DNA of 64,000 nucleotides, taken from positions 26,131,446 through 26,195,445 of the forward strand of contig CM022665.1 of the NCBI GenBank assembly GCA_012295275.1, read 5' to 3'. The stretch comes from Chrysomallon squamiferum. Lineage: Eukaryota; Mollusca; Gastropoda; Neomphalida; Peltospiridae. A program made the translations under genes and the position numbers. This document shows, one piece after another, positions 25,756-39,126 of the stretch (within the stretch, counting starts at the first letter, position 1; each line of letters starts with the position of its first letter). Under the pieces are notes generated by a model. The model made no database searches and was not told the origin of the DNA. It was given only the letters and a program-made list of their open reading frames with translations.

Positions 25756-28700
25756 ATGAGTAGCTTTTATTGTACTGCTGGGAGGGGAACAGAGAAATTT
25801 GCGTGCAGCGAATGCAGGGAACTTTTTCAATCAAGTCAGGTATATTTCAAATCAAATGTTTCAAAAAACGAATAAAGATACCTACTTATATTTATAAGAA
25901 AAAGAAACGAATGCGCGTTGTTCGAATTCAGTTGTTATAGGCCCACAGGGCAATATACTTAAATAAGCTAAGGCAGCATACTTATTACTCTAACATAATT
26001 ACATCGAATTAAAACTAATCTCAGAATATAAATTATATGACATAAAACTTCTTGTTATCGCAAAAGGTTTCTCAATTATTTTTTTTTAAATCATGATTTA
26101 ACGGTCAGAATTTAAACATCAAGTAGGTGCCCGCCAAGTGCCACAAGAACCAGACATGATATCAATTCAGTCATATAGTAAATTATTTATATCTAAATAA
26201 TATAAGAAAGGTCAAATACAAATGATTTTTTAGGTAAAATGCAAATACTCTTGAATATAATTGTATAAATTTAAATTCAAATACTTTGTAAATTGTAATT
26301 TACTGTATTTTGTTAAACATTACACAAAATTTAATTACAAACATCAACACATCTTACCATTAAACCTGAGATCATGCCATCTGTACTGAAAAATCTCTCT
26401 ACTAAACTGGATAATGAGGTCATTATTTATAAGTACTAATAAAATAATTTTAACTGAAATCACAAAGGGAAACAATTTCATCAATTTTTTTTTTTTTTAA
26501 TATTTAATAGGCAATGTCACTTGTAAACAATAAATATCTTTAATATGTGTTGCTTGGTTGTTTTTTTTGTTTTTTTTTTTTATTTCTTTGTTCGAATAAC
26601 CATAATTTATTCTTTGTGATAATCTTTTTTAAAATTATTTTCCCCTATTCTAGGTGTCAGTGATAGATGGAAAAGTGTTTTTTACCTGCATACCAAAGGT
26701 TACAGCTGAACAAATTAATGGATTGAAGTCAGTGGAAAGAGTTTTTGTAAAAATCAATTATCTGCCAGCAAGTGAAATAGCTGGAAAAGGTATGTATTTA
26801 ACATACTATTATTTCTGTTCATGACTGATTGTTTTTTATGGTTAGTACTAAAAAATGCAAGCAATTTAATTTATTTCTTCTGTCAGTGTTACTACAATAC
26901 CAGTAGCTTGGCAATGTTGCTTTATTCCATTTTCAATTCTGTCATTTTAAATGTTGTAAACTTTTGAGATTAAGTGATTAAGTTTTATACCTTTAGTTAT
27001 TAATAAACGACTTGGAAACAGTTTGGTTTTATTAATATAAAATTAGTGTTAAAAGAAAAATATTTCTTTTCATTTAAGATCATTTGGTGCATGAAGTTGG
27101 TTCACTTAATACCTTTTGTGCTCAGATTAGTTAGAGAATACTTAATGATTTATCTCAGATGGAGTTGCCATTCAATACCATCTTCATAATTAAGTTCTAA
27201 TTTTATTTCTCATCTTCCAGTTTGATTAATTTTTATTTCAACAATGCAAACAACCATGATGTTTCAACTGTATTCACATACCAACATGCATACTAAGTCT
27301 GTTTTCATGTTATTTTAGACAAACAAACATTCGTTCAGTCGTTGTGTGAGAAGATACTTAACAAGGATGACGTTGTTGTAGCTTTCAACACATACAGTGA
27401 GTTGTTTGCTGTCAATGATGATGTGGAAAGCAATGAACCTGCAAGTAAGAAAGCCAAGTATGAAGAAGGAGATAACAAAAATATTACAACAGACACTGTT
27501 CCAACATTCCGAATTTCCTGCAAGGTCAATGGCAGATTTAAAGGAACCATTCATTTACAGGTTTGGACTGTTCAAATTCTGTGTATTGCATCTATACTTA
27601 TTTGAAATGAAAACAGCATCAGTATTGATACTTACAAATATTTATTTAGATTTTTTAATTAATGTCTTTTTAAATTATAGTGAGCACACATTTTAAATTT
27701 CATTTATAATTTTGATAGTTCTTAACTCAAGACAAAATATATGACATTACAGTTAGGTTGTGACATACCTTTTTACCGAATACAATATCTATGTTGTAAC
27801 TCCACAGATTTGTTTTTGTTCTTTTATATTTCGTTTTGTTTTTAACTATTTATTATTTTTCAGTTTATCATTATAATGTGATAGGAATATTTCATTACTT
27901 TCAGATCAATGTTTTGTTTTGACTTGTTTGTTTTATAGCACCTATCGCAACAACTGGGAGAGAAAATCATCAGCTCCATGGGCTGGAGAGTTGATCTGAA
28001 GTGTCCAGAAATTGAGGTATGCCTTCTGTAATAGAGGACAGATTAGTCTAATGTGTCATCTCAGAATGATTATATTGTGACAGTTGCACACATCTGCTGC
28101 AGAAGCAGAACATTTCTGTGAGGCTTTTTGTTGTTAGGAAGCCATGCATTGTTTCTGTTTTGCTGGTGCTATTTTATATATAGATATCTTTTTATTATTG
28201 TTGTTGTTGTTGTTGCTGTTGTTTTACTGGGGTTTTTTTTTAACTTTGTTTTTATTTATTATGTATTAATGTATTTTTCAACACTGTTTATTTGATAATT
28301 CATTGCATAATGTATTATGTTCATAATCTATATAGAAGAAAGATAAATTTTAACATTTCAGATCAATGTACACATCAATGATGAACATGTTACAGTTGGA
28401 ATGCCTACATCCAAGTATGTTTGTAAATTTAAAATTTATTTAAAATTATCAAACTTAAGAACATTGAATTATAAATTTATGATCTGCAGTATTCCTTTGA
28501 AGTTTCATCCTTTTTAGTTATGACATGGTATGATATGTTTCTCTTTTACGAAAAGGAATTTATAATAAATGTAATTAGATATATCACTGTATCTGATGTA
28601 ATTTATCTTCATTATTGATTAGATGTATTAATTCATTTCCTCAAATAGTATCCAATAGGATGGTTAGTCACTGAATGGATAACATTATCCTGGATGGGAA

Positions 28701-31592
28701 AAGTAAATTCCACTGTTTTAATTTGAAACTTTGTTTTTTATTATAATTTTCAGGAACCCGGTTTCCAAAAGAAATTACATAGCTCATTCAGGACTCAGAT
28801 CTACCATTTCATGGATTATTTGTAGGCTAGCAGATATACAGGTATGTTATTTTCAGTGTACTGAACGTTTGTGATAGCTATAGCATGATACTGTCATGGT
28901 GTATGTTTTTATTTTATATATATATATATTAATAAAATAATTTGTTTACTTTAAGTGTGTCAGTTAGAAATAAAATAGTTAATAGATTAATACTTAAATG
29001 AAAAATTTGTTTTCTTTTGGTACGAAAATCTAAAGCCAGGAGACTTGGTGCTTGATCCTTTGTGTGGGAAGGCTACAATTCTGGTGGAAGGAGCACTTGC
29101 TGTAAAGGTAATAATTACAATAGAGCTGTAACTTCTCATCTTGTTAAGAAAAAGGTACAAATCATAATCATGCCAAAACCCATTTTGTATGTTATTAAGT
29201 TGTTCTTAAAATATCCTTAACATTTCACTGGAATCTGTGTTTAGTCTCATTTTCTAAAGATATACAGTTTTTTCTATGTATATGAAATATCATGAAATAT
29301 CATGATAATTATTACTATGTTATTTATATAGCACCTTTTCTATACGAAGTTAATTCAGAGTTGCTTTACAGTGTAAACTAATACTACTAAAATACAAAAA
29401 AGACAATGGACATAAACTTATTAAAGTAAATGTAAACATAATGGTGAACATCTTAAAATGGTGGTAAAAATAAACGAGTCACATTTAAAAATTATACAAG
29501 ATAATTAATAGACTAGTTGGAATATTTTAAAATTGGAAAAATAAAGCTTAGCGATATATGATAGTTTCTTAATATTCTTGCAGTACTTTCATTACTTCAG
29601 ATTATAAACCATACTTGTGCATGTCTCTAAATCATTTACAGATTGAAATTCTTTTTCATTTATTTTTTAAAGAAGAGAAATGTGGCCATTCTCTTAAGTG
29701 TAAATAAGAAATTGTCACACTGGTCACAGAATGTTCCACTATATGATTTTTTTTCAACATTGTTAAATTCGGTGACAGAGTGCTAGCCTGCAGCATGGTT
29801 AAAGGATATATCTTCATTCAAGCTCCAATTACATTTTTTCCAATTTCAGACAGTACTCTGCAACTGCTAATTATCTAAGGCTGTAGTATGTACTTTGTTT
29901 TCCACTAGAATCATATATAAGATATTGGGCTGCATTTTATTAAGATAGTCCATGAATAATGAAAGCAAATTCATTCTCGAAGATGCCATCATATAAAAGA
30001 AATATAGAAATCTCTAATAACCATTAATACTAAGAAGTTATTATTCTTTGTAGAAATACTCAGAATTAATTTGAAAATGTTCTCTTATTTGTTTTGATTT
30101 ACTTTTCTATATTACAGTCTGGAGTTTTCTTAGGATGTGATAACAACCCATACCAGTTGAAACACGCAATGGAGAATAGAAAGTCTGCTAACATTGAAAA
30201 TAAACTTCAGTTTTTGTGCTGCAATTCCTTAGGTTTGAAATAATATATTTAGATATATATACATGAATATATTTGTACATGTGTATTAGTTTGGAAAATT
30301 TATATATAGTCTTTTTAAAATATTTATATTTATTAGGTACTCCCAAATAACTTAGTGATATGCACTACACAGATAGTTAACTTGTTGATTAACAGTTACA
30401 CACAATATTTATTTGACATTTGTATATTGTTATAAAAAAATATATATAATTTTGTCAATTTAAATGAAGAAAATTATATGCCCTTAATATTTTGTTTTGC
30501 ATTTTTTTGTGGAGGTGTTTTGGACTTTTAAAAAAAAAAATGTTTATTTATTACACTGTTGGATTTGTTAACATTTGCTTTGCTAATATTATTTACCTTT
30601 CAGGACTGCCAATTAGAAACAATGTTATAGACAGAGTCGTATGTGACGCACCATTTGGTCACAAATACACAACAGATATAAAGCTGGAAAAGTTCTACTC
30701 TAAACTACTCAGGGAAATATTGAGGTAAACATCCAACATATTCTGGCATGTATGTAGTTGTAAAGTCATTATGAAATCATATGGTTAAAAAAATTGTTGA
30801 AATCATCCAGTATTTACTTGTATTGTAAGGATTAAATATTTTATTATTATTGCTGGATTAATTTTGGCTATCATTATATGTATAATTTTAATGGTTATTT
30901 TTTGTTTCTAATAATAATAATAATATTTACTTTGCAGAGTTTTGAAATTCAAAGGTAAGGCTGTTGTTATGACTAGTGCAAATATGAGATTGTTTGTTTT
31001 AAAACAATTAAAAACTCTTGACAGCAGCATAGCCACATCATCAACCTCTGACATAACTTCAACTGCCAGTGACAAAAACACACTGCCTTTAGAAAACCCT
31101 GAAACAAAAGGTCAAATTTCTAACAAGAATATTCCGTCTTATGAGCCAGAAACATGTGGTGAAACTGAGCAGGGAAATGAGAATCAAAATTCACTGCAGA
31201 GATTACAACATTCTGAAACAACAGAATGTACAGAGAGTGATGTTAAAATGAAACCCATCGATGATCAGTCAGATTCACTCAGCTCAGTTGAATTGAAGCC
31301 TTCGGAAGAAACAGTATCGTCAACAATTGATAACAGTTCAGACAACAATCACAATGGAAAGGAAACTCATGACACCAAAGCTGAGGCAAATGGTGGTCTC
31401 ACTTCTGCTGAATCTGAGATCAACAATACCTCTGTTAATGATGATGATAAGTCAGCTGGTTCACCAACTCAAAAGGACAAGGATCAAATAAAAGAAAGTC
31501 AAACAGATGATGCTCAACTCTATTTGTTGGAGGATCATTATGTTAAACTTGGAGAAACACCAGCTTATTTAATAGTAATGCAAAAGTGCTGA
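25756..31592 (+). CDS. THUMPD2: THUMP domain-containing protein 2, RNA guanine-N2 methyltransferase
   Basis: S-adenosylmethionine-dependent methyltransferase. Human THUMPD2 makes an N2-methylguanosine in U6 snRNA, with TRMT112 as partner. Ten exons join in phase: 25756-25839, 26654-26789, 27319-27560, 27939-28016, 28362-28414, 28754-28841, 29036-29107, 30118-30232, 30604-30724, 30938-31592; 547 codons. The N-terminus (YCTAGRGTEKF) is typical of THUMPD2/3. The THUMP region covers about residues 60-175. The SAM-binding loop is LDPLCGKATILVEGA (about 233-247) and the catalytic motif is DAPFG (304-308), the family's D-x-PFG. The last exon is odd: about 165 polar, Ser/Thr/Asp/Glu-rich residues (about 355-520) separate MTSANMRLF from the final strand HYVKLGETPAYLIVM. 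THUMPD3 is the alternative; the THUMP region and PFG context favour THUMPD2. Confidence 0.9.
29300..29560. repeat. Decayed interspersed repeat (tentative)
   Basis: Part of a THUMPD2 intron with a motif-like start (ATTTATATAGCACCTTTTC, then GAGTTGCTTTACAG) and an A-rich body. By eye it resembles a segment at about 49130-49340 in a calpain intron: both have a TTAAA/TTTACAG-like head followed by A-rich text with shared words around GTGAACATG or GGTGAACATC. No ends or target duplications are visible. Confidence 0.35.
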
Positions 31593-32548
31593 TGAACTGC
31601 AGCTAAAACAAATATTTTTTCTTTGTGGTGAAAATATTTTCAACTTGCGTTGATTTAAAAAAAAAAATGAATTAAGAATTTAAAAAAAAAAAAGGGCATT
31701 TATTTCCAAGCATTTACTTTGAAGTTTTGAAGTTGTTGTTAATTTGTTTAATGTTTTTTTATTATTATAAGAATTCAGGGAAAATGGTTTCAGGGTGGTG
31801 GCACTGAGACTTACCTGTTTTTGAGTTCAATGAACCTGCCTAATGATGACAACTGTATTTTTTATATTTTGTTTTTATATTGAAATGACTTTTAAAAAAT
31901 ATTCTGTCCAGTAAATGGAGAAAACTGACAATGCTCAGTCATCATAATTTTTAAAACATTTCATTTTATTCTTTGTCAAAATATTGCATGTTTTATGACA
32001 ATCATTTCATGTTAAATCATTTCACAGTTGATTTATTTTGTTATTTCTCATTAACACTTTTTCATGGAGATCTCTTTTTGTAACTGAAGTTTAAATTACA
32101 AATGTTCTGGTTAGCAATTTATCTTAAAATTTTGAACATTCATTCATGGTATTCTGCAAATTGTGTTATTAATAAAGTAGTTTAGTTTTTATTTTCAATA
32201 AAAATTTCAGATAACAAATATTTGTTGGGTTTTTATTTATACGCCAAATAAAGAAATTTTATTCATAATTATCCACACAATAAAATTTGTGTTTGTACGA
32301 ATAGCCCTTGTCATGAAACCCACTGTGGATTTCTTTTCTAAGATTTAAAAACATTGCATAATTAAATTATGTCCTCGCATAAACTACAAAGAGAGACTTT
32401 TCATAATTTTCAAATATGACTGTTTATAAATAATTAAAATTTCCCACTAATAAAGTGATACCAAAATATATGTCCATATTAACATAAAAAAATATACATT
32501 TGTGCAAATATATGAAGAGAAAGTTACTCAATATTGCAGATCTTTGCT
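31593..32548. terminator. Convergent 3' UTRs of THUMPD2 and L2HGDH
   Basis: The tail-to-tail spacer is 956 bp. Plus-strand poly(A) signals AATAAA lie at 32171-32176 and 32198-32203. A minus-strand signal (TTTATT on the plus strand) lies at 32232-32237. If these are used, the two transcripts end within a few tens of bases of each other and may overlap. Signal use cannot be seen from sequence. Confidence 0.65.
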
Positions 32549-35500
32549 TCATAACTGAAAAGTTGCTTTACATTTATCAGCAATCATTTTTGCAATAGCA
32601 AGTGATGATGTAGCTCCTGGTGATGGAGCATTTCTAACATGAATAATATTTTTTCCCAGTTGTCCTGAGCCACTATCAAAGATAAAATCTTCAATTAAAT
32701 TGCCGTCGCTATCCACAGCTTGAGCCCGCACACCTGTCAGGCCTCTAAAGTAACAAACAAATTATATACATAAATGACATTAAATGTTTTAGTTGTGAGT
32801 GTTGGTCTCTCTCTATCTCTCTCTCTCTCTCTCTCTCTGTGTATTCAAATTATAATGGAAACAAGTTTATTTTAAAAAATGATTTCACTAAAAGTAATAA
32901 AACATTTCAATAATGAATTTTTTTCTAAACTTCTTAACATTATGCTTGTAAATAATTTTTAAATAAATATTTAAAACATTTATTCAAAGCATTTATTTAT
33001 TATATTTCATCTACATTGATAAGTTGAAAATAAATTTTTATAATAGTTTTTGTTATATATGTGTATAAAGATATTTATATTATAGATTTTAAATTCAATC
33101 TTTCAAAGATCTTACTTCCTGACATCTTTCAGACTGAGAGACGGTATATATCTCTGAAGCTGTTTAACCTGTGCTGAATAGAAAATGCCTTTGTACATCT
33201 CCTCAGCCCCATACATCAGATTACGTAAAGCCAGTTTCCTCAAACCACTACAAGTAAACAAATTATGAAGCTAAAACAAATCATTCCTGAAAGGTGATTT
33301 CCTCTTCACTTTCTTTTTTTATTATTTCTTTTGTGTTTTAGAAATTTCAATAATGAGATGTATTATATCAATATTCTTTACAACATGACACTACCAAAAT
33401 TCTTGTAGATGTAGTAGTATGGTTATTCTTTCTCATGCAAGAAAACTATTACAACTTAAATATCTGTAAATATACAATACATTAAATATTTACTTTTGAG
33501 ACACTTCATTAGTGCTCTAGCTCAGAAGGTATCATACATACTTAAACATTAATAACAGCATGTGAACAGCTTTAATAATTAAGCATGGTATTCGATTAGC
33601 AGAATCTGAAACCACTGATTTTATAGCATGATAGTTAATTAAAAGAGTTAGCATGAAATTGACATACTCCAAACTAAATTAAACAAGCACACCTGTAGCT
33701 TAAAGCATCAACCATGTCAGTAATACTGAGCTGCAGGTAACCATAACCTTCTCTCTTGAAAGCAAGGACAGCATTAGGTCCCAGCAAAACTTTGCCATCC
33801 ATGCGTGGAGTGAAGTGAACTCCAAGAAACGGGAATCGAGGATCAGGTACCTTTATAGAAAAATAATAATAAATATTTTATATCAATAAGGCTATTTATT
33901 CTTCATCTTCTTTGAGATCAAAACTAATAAAGTAAATTCATATTTATCTCTTTTTTTTATCTAGGATGAAAAAAAACATTTGAAAAAGATTTTCATAAAA
34001 ATGTTCATGCACTTGAGTTCAGAATGAAGTATTTTATAAGCAAATAAAAAGTTAACTTCTCAAAAGTATAAAAATTCAATATTTTTCACTTACTGGATAA
34101 ATATTCCCTCTGACAAGATTACATTTCTCTGGTACCAACTCTAGATATTCTCCCCTGAATGGAAGAATTCTTGGATCATGTTTACATCCTGACATCTGAG
34201 CCAGCCTATCAGAATGAAGACCTCCACATGTGACTACATACTTGCATTTGATTGGAGTATTCTGAATTACAAATAAGGTATCTGTCATAAAACAATTTAA
34301 CTGTCCAATGAGTTTAGATCAAAAATTATTTATCACAGCCATCTGACTCAATATTAATGCTGGGTATCATTTTTAAATGGTTTAATAATAAAATCTGATC
34401 TGTCCATCTTGTCTTTACAATTACAGTATCACCAGAACGGCCTTATTTAAGATTCAAAACAATATTAAAAACAATTTAAAATGTTCACACTTTTCAGGAA
34501 ATTTCACCTCTGCTGACTTGCCAAATATGGTTATAGGAAAGTTTATTCCATCGTGGCTTCCAGGCTTGCCTTCTTTGGTGGAAGTAAAACCCTTTACTTC
34601 ATAGTTGGTATAAATTTTTCCTCCAAGCAGCTCAAATGTCTTGCCATAACTCCTAGTTACACGGCCCCAGTCAATAATACCAGTATGAGGTGAATGAATA
34701 GCTTTGAGTCCCTGGAAAATTCATTTGAAAAAGGCAAATCAAAATGAATGGGGTTTTTGGTTGTTATTTTTTTCATAATAATTTAACACACTAATTCTGA
34801 TGATTTTTAAATGTAATGAATGTGATTTTGTTATAATTTAGAATAATGACATTGCCATTAAACGGGCTTCTAACACTGATTAGCAATAAAAATGTTTTAG
34901 ATGTCCATTTCACAGAGATATGACACTGCTTTTGATAATCAGTTTTATAGCACAGGTCAGAACAGAAAACTGCACTCTCAGACAAACAATGTAACTACGA
35001 AACAATAACTGGATTCAATTTATGTCTTAGACAAATTTATTTTATCAACAGGTTTAACCAATGTAATGACTGAAAAAACTAAATCAAGACATTTATCAAA
35101 ATATTTTCCTAGTGAAGTGTACAAATATAGATCATTAAACTCAAGTATAAAAAATGTTGGTGGCTTACCTTACAGTTTGGTTCAATTTCTTTGATTTCAT
35201 TTGATCCAATGATACGTAGATCTTTAACATTGTTCTTTAAACCTCTTTCATACAGCCTGTCAAGTCTGGGAATCTCCTGAGGTCTGACAGCCACTATTAA
35301 CTAAAAAAAATACAAAGATAGCTGTGTAACTCTGAAGCATTAAAACAATCATTTATTCAGCACCAAACACCATTGTATCTAGATAATTATTAAAGTGACA
35401 AAAGAACATAAAACATAGGCTGCAAAGAATACTGAAGAAGAAAAAAATAAATTTACGATTAAAAATGTTAACAATAAACATTAATTAATAATGAATGTTA

Positions 35501-37079
35501 ACTTTTAAACTATGTATTTACATAAAGCATTAACATCACAGTCATACTAAAAGTATCTTTTTATTATTTGATTTGGTGAATGTTGTTTAATCTTATTTGA
35601 CATCTAAATAATAAGTCCTGTCCAAGTAAAACTGTTAAATCTATTTCTGACAATAAAATGTATGCTTTCAACATTCACTACACACATATTTCTGGTTCTG
35701 TCATCTTGACAAATATATTTTATTTGTATAATAACAAACTGTATGTGACAAATAAATGGACAAAACATTAATTTTTTTTTTTTAAATTTCAGTATACTAG
35801 AAATCATTTTCAATAAATCACAAAAGGAGAATGCTGTTTAACAATAAATATTTTAAAATGTTCAGATTTAGTTTTCCTTATTATGTTATCTCTATGTATG
35901 CACATGTGTAAATGCATGTTTATATATGTTGTGCATGTGTGAATAAATAATAAGTGTATGTTGGCAGGTAAGTAGCTCTCTCTCTCTATATATATATGCA
36001 GAGGTTTGAAAGTATGTAAGTACCCACTACCATGACAGACCTTTCCACACTTTTTGTATGGCACTCCAAACTCATCACAGTACTGGTAGGTTAGATTCAA
36101 ACCTTCAACACACAGTTTGGCTCTGAGAGATTCAGGTGTGTAGTAGATACCTGCATGTATCACTCCACTGTTGTGGCCACTCTGATGTGCCGCTACAGTA
36201 TAAAGAAAAGTTATGTTTAATAATAAAAGCTACAATGCTGTAATACAGTTAAAATATAGAGTAATAATTGCAGGAAACCTCAAAATCATATGCAGTCTTG
36301 CAGAGTTGTAATAAAAGCCAATTTAACTGTATATTCAAGATAACCTATTTTTTTTTTTTTTTTTTCCCCCATTGGATTAATCTTTAAGGAAATATGACAC
36401 TCTGGTTTTCTGCATCTGTACATAGACTATTTTAATCTGTACCTAAAACATTAATATTTTGTTGATGGGGTTGTTTTATTTTGTTTCTTTGTTTGTTATT
36501 GTTGTTATTGATGTTGTTGTTGGGGTTTTTTGTTATTGTTGTTGGTGGTGTTGTTTTTGGGATGTAACTACATCAGATTCTGTTACATATAAAATAAATC
36601 TGTGTCATCATTTATTTTGTTTTGACTGCTGCACGAAACTGAGAAAGAGGTTTAAAAGGGCAAGATTATTACCCAGTTTATCTTCCTTTTCTACGACTGC
36701 CATCGATAGGGTACGATATCTCAGCAATAATTCACGTGCCGTTGCCATACCAACGATACCTCCACCAACAACAACAACATCATGTTCATATTTTGATGAT
36801 CTGCAGTAATTTATAAAAAGAGAAAAATATCAAAGATAATAATAATGACAATTAATATTATGTCTAAATTAAAATATTATTTAAGTGTAACCCATAAAGT
36901 GCCCCAATTAAGTGTGTACATTCCGTTATAAAATTGTATTATAAAAGGAATTTCTAAATTATTAAAACTTACTTCGATGACTTTGTATGACAAAAGTTGA
37001 CACTACTGACCAATTTAATGGACTGTAAGCACCAATATTTTCTGCAAGAACTGTTTAATAATTGACTAATAGTAGCCAT
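32549..37079 (-). CDS. L2HGDH: L-2-hydroxyglutarate dehydrogenase, mitochondrial
   Basis: FAD-dependent enzyme that oxidises L-2-hydroxyglutarate to 2-oxoglutarate in mitochondria, a metabolite-repair reaction. Nine exons, 5' to 3': 37079-36973, 36800-36673, 36192-36041, 35300-35169, 34711-34508, 34261-34094, 33850-33693, 33247-33116, 32744-32549; 458 codons, close to the usual length. Exon 1 encodes a basic, Ser-rich leader (residues 1-35, rich in Lys, Arg and Ser, without acidic residues) fitting mitochondrial import. The dinucleotide fold has [10 protein letters not shown] (44-53). Family blocks follow: [64 protein letters not shown], and C-terminal [16 protein letters not shown]. Splice phases agree throughout and nothing is missing. 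It shares its 5' spacer with the calpain gene and its 3' spacer with THUMPD2. Confidence 0.97.
32813..32839. repeat. (CT)n microsatellite in L2HGDH intron
   Basis: CT dinucleotide run between the last two L2HGDH exons. Confidence 0.85.
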
Positions 37080-37803
37080 GTTAAAGGCCAACATTTCCTA
37101 CCATCTATACATGCTGCCATAAACCGGTCAGAAATGGGGGGCTGCATGGGAGTAGATTAAAATAATATTTGTTTCTACGGATCTCGGTCATTTACATGTG
37201 TTTTGCCAAAGTTGCTGACAGATACGTGTACATAATACATTAAAAAATGCAGCTGAATATGTATAAACCGGATTCATAATTTAACCTGCTGCATTTTATT
37301 TAAGTTCAACTTTGGGGTTCAACTAACAACGTACTAAAATAAAATTACCCCTCATCCCAAATTTATATTATATATAATGAAATAACAAATATCTGGAGGG
37401 CTGAAAAATCAAATTGTGATATTTCCTTAACGATTAATGCAATGGAAAAATAATAAATAAATAAATTATAAATAAATAAATAAATTTGGAATCAAGAATA
37501 TGCAGTTAAATTTGCTGTTATTACAACCTCTGCATGACTGCATGCCATTTTAAGGTTTCCTGCACTTTTTACTGTATATTTTAACTGTATGACAGCATTC
37601 TAGCTTTATTTAAAATATTTCACTAAAATGGTTGTAGGTGGACTGCTTTATAAAGAAATTAGTCTTAAATTAAATTTGAGCTGAAATGAAATTAAATATC
37701 AGGATATATACTGTATTTCTGAACATCCTGATACCTAATATGTTGGTATTTCATGGGTGGGGAGTTTGTTGTGTTGTGTTTTTTTTTTTTTTTTTTTTTT
37801 TTA

Positions 37804-37845
<42 letters not shown>

Positions 37846-38415
37846 TTAATCAGATTCTATTATCTTTCTATTTATTTGGATTTCTTTTCGGTTATTCTAC
37901 TCTTCTGTATCTCAAAGTTTTTGCTTTTCAGTTCGTCATGGTTAAAATACGGATCGTTTAATTGTATATGCATGTACACGTCTTATGTTAAAATATACAG
38001 AGAAAGTTTTATTTAAGAAAAATATTTTAATGCTATTTTATATTATTTCTATTCATCTACATATGCAAGCACTGGATACCGTTTCAAACTTCATAAACAC
38101 GCATAATAAAGCAGTAGACCTGTGCATCACGGTGAAAATCTGGAATATTTATATGTGGTCAACATGTAAATTCACATAAATATGCTGCTATAAAATAGAA
38201 ATGACCGCCTATCACAACCAATCAATAAGCATAGACTTTACGCACCAATGAACGCGTCAAAACGAAACGACAGGTGATATACTGCAATCTAAAAACAGCA
38301 CAGCGCGAGAACAGCATTACTGCTATAATTATTAGCTATATGGTGTTCATTACAGCACTGCAGCTGAAAAGGTTTTAAAAAACCAAAAGTGAAAGGAACT
38401 CGACTATGCATAAAC
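37080..38415. promoter_or_regulatory. Head-to-head region between L2HGDH and calpain
   Basis: A 1.3-kb spacer between divergent start codons. CCAAT pentamers occur at 38218-38222 and 38245-38249, about 170-200 bp before the calpain ATG. A poly-T plus (ATT)n block at 37779-37846 divides the region. No other exon was recognised. Promoter assignment is inferred from position. Confidence 0.5.
37779..37846. repeat. Poly-T followed by (ATT)n
   Basis: A T homopolymer passes directly into an ATT trinucleotide run. The long open frame across it is a translation of the repeat, not a gene. Confidence 0.9.
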
Positions 38416-39058
38416 ATGCTTCAGAGTAATCACATTTTCGAAGAGGATTTTCTCAGGAGTGATGTTTCTCATGAAGAATATAAAAATCGTCGATCTTTGG
38501 GTGAAAATAATTTTGGGCAAGACATCGTCGATGGTCATGTTGTTCGTCGTAGTAGACTCCTGGGGTGGGATGAAGCAGGGAGAAGCAGAGAGCGCCAACG
38601 AAATGAACAGGAGTTTGACAAGTTGAGAATAGAATGTCTGAAGAGGAATATTTTATACCAGGACCCACAGTTTTTGCCAACTGATACTTCACTGTATTTC
38701 AGTAGAAGACCACCGTTTCGATTCGAATGGAAAAGACCTTGGGTGACTCATATTTTTCAATTTTGTCTTTTGTATAACTAACAATAAAGTACGTTTTCCA
38801 TGCGTATGGGTAATAAAGCTAACACGTATCCATTACTCTACAAACTAGCACAGTCTATTGAACATCATGCGTCTAAATTTAGATGTGCTTAGGCTTGTTT
38901 GTCGGTGATAAATGATTTTTAATCACAATTTAATAATAAATTATACACATTCTGTATTAGCAATAGTTTTGCCCTTATCTGTATCAGTAATTTAGATGTA
39001 AATGTATAAGTTAATAAATCTTGAATCTGTTTAGATAAACCTGACATTAAAGTAAAAT

Positions 39059-39126
<68 letters not shown>

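Noticed and set aside
27335..27554. Antisense open frames in THUMPD2 exon 3
   Set aside because: Shadows of the real exon 27319-27560, whose plus-strand frame continues the THUMP domain.
37686..38016. Overlapping open frames with poly-Phe and poly-Ile/Tyr
   Set aside because: They cross the poly-T/(ATT)n tract at 37779-37846 and show no codon constraint.
38404..38692. Antisense open frames opposite calpain exon 1
   Set aside because: They are shadows of the coding strand; the plus-strand frame matches the calpain N-terminus and splices in phase.
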